Shown here piece by piece: positions 1 through 6,300 of a stretch of DNA of 6,757 nucleotides; positions within the stretch are counted from its first letter, which is position 1, and every line of letters starts with the position of its first letter. The position numbers were made by a program, and so were the translations under genes. This DNA is from Rhodospirillaceae bacterium (GTDB lineage: Bacteria; Pseudomonadota; Alphaproteobacteria; Rhodospirillales; Magnetovibrionaceae), in NCBI GenBank assembly GCA_002401565.1, contig NVTL01000006.1, forward strand, positions 20,697-27,453, given 5' to 3'. The notes under the pieces are model-generated. The model ran no database searches and was not told the DNA's origin. It saw only the letters and a program-made list of their open reading frames with translations.

Positions 1-183
1 ACGTATTGCTGTTGCAGGAGGGGAGGGCCTATCGTAAATATCTCCGGCAATAATCAGAACGTCAGGATCATTGACCCTAACGGCTTCAAATATCTGCCCT
101 AAAATTTCTGCGTGGTCCGTCTCTAACGACTGACCGTGAAATTGACGGCCAAGATGCCAATCACTTGTGTGCAAGATTTTCAT
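1..183 (-). CDS. sbcD: SbcD, exonuclease SbcCD subunit D (N-terminal part, runs off the left edge)
   Basis: The reverse strand reads from ATG at 183 down to base 1, giving 61 residues without a stop. The protein begins MKILHTSDWHLGRQFHG and later has IIAGDIYDRPSPP. These are the first two phosphoesterase motifs of the Mre11/SbcD metallo-nuclease family, with metal ligands Asp8 and His10 (D-x-H) and Asp48 (GD-x-x-D). In the family, SbcD pairs with the SMC-like ATPase SbcC and cuts hairpins and DNA ends, working in the cytoplasm in repair and palindrome processing. A GGAAG-like ribosome site (plus-strand 190-194) lies six bases before the ATG, supporting this start. The gene diverges from the WYL regulator, with only 74 bases between the two starts. 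sbcC would be expected further left, but that is not visible. The rest of the protein (capping domain) is outside the window. Confidence 0.93.
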   Translation of the reverse strand, partial: MKILHTSDWHLGRQFHGQSLETDHAEILGQIFEAVRVNDPDVLIIAGDIYDRPSPPATAIR

Positions 184-191
184 GAGCAACT

Positions 192-227
192 TCCATATAA
201 AATTTATACGTATAAAAAATAGATGGA
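192..227. promoter_or_regulatory. Long interrupted dyad between sbcD and the WYL gene, candidate operator
   Basis: The dyad centres between bases 209 and 210. The core TTTATACGTATAAA (203-216) is a perfect 14-bp palindrome. Three A/A mismatches follow on each side, then outer arms TCCATaTA (192-199) and TAgATGGA (220-227) pair again with one mismatch. In all 14 of 18 base pairs are symmetric. Further out GCAA (186-189) and TTGC (230-233) are placed symmetrically about the same centre. The right arm overlaps the candidate -35 of the WYL gene and the core abuts the sbcD -10. This suggests binding by a dimeric regulator, most simply the adjacent WYL protein acting on its own gene. No T-tract follows, so a terminator is unlikely. 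The AT-rich base composition makes some symmetry expected by chance. Confidence 0.5.
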
Positions 228-244
228 CATTGCGGTTCAGTCAA
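216..244 (-). promoter_or_regulatory. Candidate sbcD promoter
   Basis: On the minus strand TTGACT (plus positions 239-244, five of six to the sigma-70 -35 consensus) is followed after exactly 17 bases by TATTTT (216-221, four of six to the -10 consensus). Transcription would start near 209, about 25 bases before the sbcD ATG. The -10 box touches the central palindrome of the dyad at 192-227, so a protein bound there should affect sbcD. It is predicted from sequence only. Confidence 0.5.
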
Positions 245-252
245 GTTATTTT
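224..252 (+). promoter_or_regulatory. Candidate promoter of the WYL regulator gene, possibly giving a leaderless mRNA
   Basis: TGGACA (224-229, five of six to the -35 consensus) is separated by 17 bases from TATTTT (247-252, four of six to the -10 consensus). Transcription would begin at about 258-260, on or beside the ATG at 258. There is no Shine-Dalgarno sequence in front of that ATG, which fits a leaderless message. The promoter overlaps the divergent sbcD promoter (216-244), so both could not be occupied at once. Its -35 shares bases with the right arm of the dyad at 192-227. Confidence 0.42.
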
Positions 253-257
253 TGTGT

Positions 258-1046
258 ATGAGCTTTAACGACGTAAAACATGCCCAACGTGAGCGCCTTA
301 TCTTCCTAGACAAATGCTTTTGTTGGAAAGGACGGGCCAACCGACGTGATTTGATTGATCAATTTGGTTTGTCTATGGCCCAAGCTGCCCTCGATTTTAA
401 AGCTTTTTTAATCCACGCCGGAGATATGGCACCTGAATATGATGCTGTAAGAAAGCGCTATACTGCGCGATCCGACTATCAACCAGTTGCTCCCGATGAG
501 ACCCTTGCTAATTGGCGGGGGGACTTGCAAACAATCCTAGGCATCCATTTCAGCGAGTTGCCATCCTTAACGCGTGTCTGTGATCCAAAGCTTCTTGCTC
601 TTTTAAGCCGTGTGCTCGAGAAAAAAGAAGCCATCAAAATAAGCTATACGTCCATGACGACTGGCGATCTATCTCAACAATGGATTGCACCAAGTCAGAT
701 TGTTTCGGATGGCACCCGAATTCACATACGTGCTTACAGCTTCAAGCATGAAGATTTTAGAGACTATGTGCCCGTCCGGATTAACAAAGACAGTAGCTTC
801 GAAACGCGGCTGTTAACAGAACCGCTCCCGCTGGATGAAGATTGGCATACGATAGCCCGCATAACCTTGGCGCCATGCGAGCATTTATCCCCAGAACAGG
901 CACAAGTCGTTCGTCGCGAGTACGCCTTTGATGGAGATACCTTGGTCGTTGATATACGTAAAGCACTTGAGTTTTACACAGAAAGGCGCTGGGGGCTAAA
1001 TCAACCCGGGGCACGCCTTGAATGCCTACGTACCGAATACTTATAA
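258..1046 (+). CDS. WYL-domain transcriptional regulator, BrxR/CapW type
   Basis: This 262-residue protein has the three-part layout of BrxR/CapW regulators. A winged helix-turn-helix covers about residues 8-75 (QRERLIFLDKCFCWKGRANR, then LIDQFGLSMAQAALDFKAF). A WYL domain covers about 122-190, with RIHIRAY at 154-160 and FRDYVPVRI soon after, matching the family's R-x-H-x-R-A-Y and F-R-D-x-V patterns. A C-terminal WCX-like dimerisation part starts near 204 (LSPEQAQVVRREY, ALEFYTERRWGL). Relatives are dimeric repressors of BREX and CBASS defence operons, and WYL domains are thought to sense nucleic acid or nucleotide ligands. Here the gene lies directly upstream of a Wadjet operon on the same strand, so control of that operon is the natural inference. 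ATG 258 is chosen over an in-frame TTG at 252. Neither has a ribosome site, which may mean a leaderless mRNA. Its sampled GC is higher than that of the jet genes. The family call is firm; the target is inferred. Confidence 0.9.
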   Translation: MSFNDVKHAQRERLIFLDKCFCWKGRANRRDLIDQFGLSMAQAALDFKAFLIHAGDMAPEYDAVRKRYTARSDYQPVAPDETLANWRGDLQTILGIHFSELPSLTRVCDPKLLALLSRVLEKKEAIKISYTSMTTGDLSQQWIAPSQIVSDGTRIHIRAYSFKHEDFRDYVPVRINKDSSFETRLLTEPLPLDEDWHTIARITLAPCEHLSPEQAQVVRREYAFDGDTLVVDIRKALEFYTERRWGLNQPGARLECLRTEYL

Positions 1047-1072
1047 CTACCTCAGTAGTAACTTAGGCACAT

Positions 1073-1101
1073 GGCAATATGTACTTAAAATAGATATTGC
1101 C
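1073..1101. promoter_or_regulatory. 29-bp imperfect palindrome upstream of jetA, candidate WYL-regulator operator
   Basis: GGCAATAT (1073-1080) and ATATTGCC (1094-1101) are perfect 8-bp inverted arms. The interior continues the symmetry with TA/TA and TT/AA, so 12 of 14 base pairs match around the central base 1087. There is no T-run after it, and its AT-rich middle would make a poor RNA hairpin, so an operator is more likely than a terminator. It lies 27 bases past the stop of the WYL gene and its right arm overlaps the TTGCCG proposed as the jetA -35. A dimer of the WYL protein is the likeliest ligand. Confidence 0.65.
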
Positions 1102-1125
1102 GCGCACCAAATTACAACCTATGAA
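1097..1125 (+). promoter_or_regulatory. Candidate promoter of the jetABC operon
   Basis: TTGCCG (1097-1102) and TATGAA (1120-1125) each match four of six bases of the sigma-70 boxes and are 17 bases apart. Transcription would start near 1132, leaving a leader of about 44 bases before the TTG start of jetA at 1176. The -35 overlaps the right arm of the palindrome at 1073-1101, a standard repression geometry. The matches are modest; TAAAAT at 1086-1091 is an alternative -10 but lacks a good -35. Confidence 0.4.
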
Positions 1126-1162
1126 AGATGGTGTGTGTTGCAAGTGTCATAATCAACCAAAT

Positions 1163-1169
1163 GGAGGGG
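1163..1169 (+). promoter_or_regulatory. Strong ribosome binding site that decides the jetA start
   Basis: GGAGGGG is the best Shine-Dalgarno match in the region. GGAGG ends eight bases before TTG at 1176. The in-frame ATGs at 1128 and 1161 have no comparable site upstream, and the one at 1161 overlaps this element. This favours the TTG as the true start of jetA. Confidence 0.7.
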
Positions 1170-1175
1170 ACGAGT

Positions 1176-2696
1176 TTGCTCTTTTCAAATCTAAATGATG
1201 ATATCTTTTTGATCTTCAGTCGTGATCGAAAACATCTTTATGCTCGGGTGATCTCAAAACTCTACCAAACCTTCTTTTCTGAAGACCTTCAATTTCCAAC
1301 CAGAAATGAAATCGTTCAAATTATATATAATTTGCTCAAAGAAAACCCTAATCTTTGGTCTGAAGATGACCAAGATATGCTGGATGCACCAACTTTGATC
1401 AACCGAGGACGGCGATTGCGCCGGACTCGTTCACGTTCTCAAAATATCGAAGCCCAAGATAAAACTCTGACCTATTCTGGACATATCTATCTTCAGCTGA
1501 TTGAAAAAGGATGGTTAGAGGAAGAAAAATTTGGCGTTCGTAAAACGGTTGATATGACACCCGGAGGCCTTGCCCTAGCCGATAGACTGGTTGCCATTGA
1601 AGGGGATATTTCTGCCTTATTCGGTGGTGTTGCAACAACAGTACGGGATTCTTTAAAAGCAATGAAGGAATGTCCTGAAACCTCAGGACAGGGCCTGCGC
1701 CAGTCTGTGCAAACTGCTGGTGAATTTTCACGGAAATTACGCCTGATTATTTCGAACCTTCGAGAGATTCAGAGGCGCATTGTTGAGAGTGAAAATCTTA
1801 GAGAACGTTTTGAGACTTTTTTTATCGATTATATACAAGACCACATGCTACATGATTTTCATAATCTACATGGGCCGAACCATCCTGCAAAATTAAAAGG
1901 CGAAATCCAACGTCTTGTCGATGACCTCTTTGCAAGCAATGATCTCCTTTCCAGAATTTCATCCGTATATCTTGATAGCGGGGTATCCAAGAATAAGGAT
2001 ATCGCGTGGAACGATGTCATTAGTGATCTGGAACGTATCAAATTAGCATTTGACCATATTGAGCAAAGTTTCATACAAATTGAGCGCTTTCGGCGTCAAC
2101 TTGAAACCCGTATTTACAATATGACAAAGTATGCGCAGATGGGAACAAGCCATTCATTGTCTAGGATGACTGATTTAGTACAAAGCCTTGACCAAATTTC
2201 TGATCAGAAATCAAAAATGATTACAGCTACAATAGTTGAGGGAACACTTATCGACCTGTCGCCTATGTGGTCCCACGCTTTATTCGCACCAACACGTTTG
2301 CCACGTACCCCCGTTGAACCTCAAAGCATTCGAAATGTTGAGATCGATCCTGCCCTAAAGCTTTTACAACGACTGAAAAGAGAATTCCAAGACAAGCTGA
2401 ATATGCCAGATGAATTGGTCGTGCGTTATTTGGAATCAAGAATTCTGCCGCATAGTACCGTGGAGGCTAAGTACCTTCATATTAAAGACTTACATGATTT
2501 CCTAGCTTTTGAGAAAGTTCGCAAATGGCGCTTTCAAATGCCGGAAAAAGTGATGCCGCATTTTGAGATATTGGATCTCCCTTCCTCATCAGAGGAGCAG
2601 CGTAACGATGATTGGATCAGGTGCACAAATTTTCTTGTTAAACGCAAAACGGATTTCATTTCATTACTCAAACTTCCAAACAATGGAGCACACTGA
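1176..2696 (+). CDS. jetA: Wadjet subunit JetA (MksF-like kleisin)
   Basis: From TTG 1176 the product is 506 residues and begins with LFSNLNDDIFLIFSRDRKHLY, resembling JetA-family N-termini (LF at the start, then R-x-x-L/I-Y). JetA is the kleisin that links the heads of the JetC SMC dimer and holds JetB. Visible parts are an N-terminal helical/winged-helix region (about 1-60), a second segment ending GHIYLQLIEKGWLEEE (about 100-120), a long helical stretch (about 150-360) and a predicted C-terminal winged helix (about 405-475, near PDELVVRYLESRI). An arginine-rich linker, NRGRRLRRTRSRSQN, lies at 76-90. In-frame ATGs at 1128 and 1161 would add 16 or 5 residues, but the strong ribosome site points to the TTG. 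The stop overlaps the jetB ATG by one base, so translation is probably coupled. The family call rests on the N-terminal wording, length and partners; I cannot assign a Wadjet subtype. Confidence 0.85.
   Translation: MLFSNLNDDIFLIFSRDRKHLYARVISKLYQTFFSEDLQFPTRNEIVQIIYNLLKENPNLWSEDDQDMLDAPTLINRGRRLRRTRSRSQNIEAQDKTLTYSGHIYLQLIEKGWLEEEKFGVRKTVDMTPGGLALADRLVAIEGDISALFGGVATTVRDSLKAMKECPETSGQGLRQSVQTAGEFSRKLRLIISNLREIQRRIVESENLRERFETFFIDYIQDHMLHDFHNLHGPNHPAKLKGEIQRLVDDLFASNDLLSRISSVYLDSGVSKNKDIAWNDVISDLERIKLAFDHIEQSFIQIERFRRQLETRIYNMTKYAQMGTSHSLSRMTDLVQSLDQISDQKSKMITATIVEGTLIDLSPMWSHALFAPTRLPRTPVEPQSIRNVEIDPALKLLQRLKREFQDKLNMPDELVVRYLESRILPHSTVEAKYLHIKDLHDFLAFEKVRKWRFQMPEKVMPHFEILDLPSSSEEQRNDDWIRCTNFLVKRKTDFISLLKLPNNGAH
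1671..1690. repeat. Perfect inverted repeat inside jetA
   Basis: TGTCCTGA and TCAGGACA form a perfect 8-bp stem around the four-base loop AACC. It falls in the jetA coding region at roughly residues 166-172 (CPETSGQ). No T-tract follows on the plus strand, so it is not a standard terminator. It may be a chance hairpin in the mRNA. Confidence 0.6.
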
Positions 2697-3376
2697 TGCA
2701 ACTATCAGAACTTACCCGTATAGAAGAAAGATTTGGAAGTATTGGTGTGCAAAAATATCGCCATGCAGCAAATACGCTACTTCGATTTCAATTTGTTTTT
2801 TCAGGTGACCGAGGAAGAGCAAGTACGCTGGAAACCCTGAGCAACCCAATTTATTATCGAGCCTTAGAAGTTATGTTCGATGCGCTGGGTTATACCCTTA
2901 TCAAAGAGGACCAAGAACAATGGGCTGGAATTTTGCCTGACACGGAAGATCTAAATCTACCAAAGATTAGCATTGAAAATACCATCGTGCTCCTTGTTCT
3001 TAGCATTGTTTGGCAAGAACAAATTCAAAAAGGGGATGGCGATGCACGAGCAATCATTCTTGTGAGTTATAATGAGTTTTTTGAGCGTTACAGGGATTTA
3101 GTCGCAAGGTCCCGTAAGGAACATATTAATGACCCTGCAATGCGCCAAATATTACGAACTGAATTCCAGCCTAGGGGCATTATACGTCTTTCGGATTTAG
3201 ATGCAGATAATGATGATTTTGATTTGGAAATACGTCCGATTGTAAGCCGTCTCACGCCTGAACACGTCCTTAAAAAACTTGAATCATACGTAAATATTGA
3301 AGAGGTAAAACTCCCTCATGAATCTATCTCCAATCCAGAAAATTTAGCTCAGGATAATGAGGTAAATGATGATTGA
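2696..3376 (+). CDS. jetB: Wadjet subunit JetB (MksE-like KITE protein, DUF4194 family)
   Basis: The 226-residue product fits JetB/DUF4194 in size, position and pattern. It opens with a predicted helix (RIEERFGSIGVQKYRHAANT), followed by LLRFQFVFSGDRGRA and YYRALEVMFDALGYTLIKED, then the hydrophobic helix IENTIVLLVLSIVWQEQ, as expected of tandem winged-helix KITE subunits. JetB binds the kleisin JetA and helps hold DNA at the JetC heads, in the cytoplasm. Near the C-terminus are acidic patches (DLDADNDDFDLE and a final NEVNDD). The ATG shares its A with the TGA stop of jetA (TGATG). GGAG at 2685-2688 sits seven bases upstream, so both reinitiation and direct entry are possible. The end overlaps the jetC start. 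The DUF4194 call is from memory of the family pattern, supported strongly by its place between jetA and jetC. Confidence 0.85.
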   Translation: MQLSELTRIEERFGSIGVQKYRHAANTLLRFQFVFSGDRGRASTLETLSNPIYYRALEVMFDALGYTLIKEDQEQWAGILPDTEDLNLPKISIENTIVLLVLSIVWQEQIQKGDGDARAIILVSYNEFFERYRDLVARSRKEHINDPAMRQILRTEFQPRGIIRLSDLDADNDDFDLEIRPIVSRLTPEHVLKKLESYVNIEEVKLPHESISNPENLAQDNEVNDD

Positions 3377-6300
3377 ATTAGATAATATAGGACTTCTGAA
3401 TTGGTTCATGTTCGAAGCAGAAGACATTCCTGTTTTTGGAGCAACAGCAATTATTGGAGAGAATAGATCTGGAAAATCGACGATTTTGGATCAAATGAAA
3501 ACGGTATTAACAGGCAACAACGGGACTTATGTGCATTTAAATTCTAATGCGCGAAGTGGTCGCTCTGGCAAAGGTGGGCGGACTGTTCAGGCATATTGTC
3601 TTGGGCGTTATGGTGAAGGAGATGACGTTTTACGGGATCAAGCTCGTACTTACATATATCTGGGCTTTTCGGATGATAATAATCGCCCTGTAACCATTGG
3701 CCTTGCATTAGAAGCCAAGCGTTCTGAGGCTAATGCTGAAACGCTTGGCCTATTTATTGTAGATGGTTTAAATCTTCGAAAACATGATTTTCTTGAGCCT
3801 GATGGAAATGGTGGGATGCGTCCTAAAGAATGGGATGAAGTGCGTTTTGATCTTGAAGAGCGGTGCAAAGAAAGAGGAGGAGAGTTCAGGGTCTGTGGTA
3901 ACTCAAAAGAGTTTGTCGAAAATTATCTCCATCGTCTCAGTACAAATAATCGACCAATCTTGCAGCGTGAATTTTTCAAAGCATTTTCTATGGCTTCGAA
4001 TATCAGTGCCATCGAGAATGCGACTAATTTCATCAGAAGCTATGTTTTAGAAGATAAGCCTATCAGTGTGGGGGAACTAAGAGATTCCATACGGAAATAC
4101 CGCGAAATTAAGGAAAATATTGTTTCGTTGACGGATAAGTTGGCCAAACTCAATCAAATGAAAAGCGCGTCCCAAGAGTTTGCTCAAAAACTTGAAAAAG
4201 ATGATTTTTTAAGATGGGCGCTCGCAGCAGTAAAGGTCATGCATTCTCGACGAGAATTTTTGAAAAATACAGATCGTCTTAAATTGGCGAATAGAGATGT
4301 AACAAGCATAGAACGTGACATGGAAGAACATGGTGAACGTCAACAAGCTTTGACGAACGAACTTGAAGCTCTTCGTCTTGTCTTGCATGCCGATGGATAT
4401 GCTCAAAAGCGTTCCTTAATTGAGAAAGATAAGAGCGCACTTGAACGCACTCTGCGTGATGAAGAAGAACAGATCAAAATGACCCATGGGGCTTTTAAAC
4501 GAGCGAGTGCTATTGTGCGCTGGGAAGATATGGTCCCCGAACAGTTTGACGATTTACTCAAATCTCTAAAAGCAATGAGAGAATCTTTAAAAGCCGAAGA
4601 TGCTGTGAATTGGATGGCTTCGAATACGAATAAGGAAGATGAACTGCCCGCCCTCTCTCGACGTTGTCGGGAAATGGTGTTGTATTGTGATGGGCAGGCA
4701 CAAGATGCATTACGTGAGTCCGGGGGGTGGTATGTGGAAATTAAAAAACACCTACGCACCCTTGAAGAACTCAAAAGCAGTGGCAATGCCATATCCCCGA
4801 TAGCTCAGGATCTTTTTGCAGAACTCTCTGCTCGTCAAATGGACCCACGCTACGTTTGCGCTGATTTAGAAGTAACGAATGAAGATTGGCGTAATGCGGC
4901 AGAAGCTCTTCTTGGGCGAGATCGTGAAGCTATAATTGTCGATCCTGAGCATGTTGATGAAGCCGTTAGGACACTTCGTAGATTGCAAAGGGAAAATAAG
5001 GTTTTTTATGCCTGTCGGATTGTAAATACACGCAAAATAAAAGCGGAATGGCCGGATATAAAACCAGAAACATTGGCTTCAGTTTTAATATCAAATGATA
5101 TTTACGTGATGGGGTTCATTGCGCGCAGAATTGGTAATGTACGCCTTGCTAAAGATCAGCAAGATTTACACCTACCCGGCCGCGCAATCATGCAGGATGG
5201 TACGTATGATGATGGACTGGTCATACAAAGGCGCCGTGCGGATATTTTAAAAATCGGCAAATCAGTAGCACAGCAAAGTGAACAAGCGATATTGCAGAAT
5301 CTTCAAATTCTCAAAGAAAAAGTCTCTGGTTATGAGAGAGAAAACAAAACATATATGTCTATGGCAGATGCTTTACGTGAAGCTACAGGGTTACCAGAAG
5401 AACAGTTTGCTTTAGGCGCGATGCTTGACCGCTATGGTGATGCGTATAATAAGATTGAGGATAAGTCTTTAGAGCTTTCGGCTTTAGACCAAGAAATAGA
5501 CCCTGAAACCCAAAATCGGATTACAGCAACCAAGGGGCAAATTTCCGATATCAAAGATGACCTTAATCGTTTGAACTCTAAAAGAGATAGTGCGCGAGAT
5601 CGCGTTTCAAAATTTAGTGGGAGAATTAGCTCAGGGGAAGGAGAGGTCGGATCGAAATTAAATATGCAGGCTTGTCGAGATCGTTATCGAACAATCCGTC
5701 TTGGGGAAGATAGGCATATTTCTTGGAAACCAATACAGCCACAATGGCGAAACGGTCTCCGTAGCGAACTCATAAAAAATATTTCCTTGTTGAAACTTAC
5801 AGAGAACCTTATTCGAGATAAGAAAGGTACAAATGATTGTATTGATGAGCTTCGTAAAAAGGTTGAAAAGAGAGTTTATCAATTTAATCTTGATTACCCA
5901 AGTTCTTTGAAATTTGATGAAGCAGAAGATTCTATCGTCAGTGATCTGTTGCCGCAATTATGTGATCAGATTGAATATATAGAGAAAACTGAATTAACGC
6001 GTTATCAAGAAGAGTCCGAAGGTGCGCTGGAACAGGCTAAGAGCTCACTTAAAAATTCCTTCTTAGGTGAGTTACAGGGGCGAATTGCCGGGGTGGAAAA
6101 TGAGCTTCGACGTCTGAACAGTATTCTTAGACCCCACACTTTTCATCATGAAAAATATAGCTTTAAGTCGACGCCGGCCGCTGCCTATGCAGATATTATT
6201 ACATTTGCTCAAGCCGTTTCTGAAAATGACGATTTGGCGACAGCTTTATTTGATGATCGTATCGATCAAGACCACCCTTATGCACAAGCATTGAATAAGG

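Noticed and set aside
1046..1059. ACTAC-CTCA-GTAGT hairpin just after the WYL stop as a terminator.
   Set aside because: The stem is only five base pairs and has no following T-run, so it is too weak to call.
1121..1198. A 25-codon open frame (MKDGVCCKCHNQPN...) overlapping the jetA start, with three cysteines.
   Set aside because: It has no ribosome site, its start lies upstream of the predicted transcript start, and it fits chance overlap with the real jetA frame.
2563..2808. An 81-codon plus-strand frame across the jetA-jetB junction.
   Set aside because: It overlaps two well-supported genes in another frame and its translation has no recognisable features.
4209..5957. Minus-strand open frames of 65-129 codons within jetC.
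   Set aside because: They lie wholly inside the SMC coding region, resemble no family and have no sensible ribosome sites; they are shadows of jetC.
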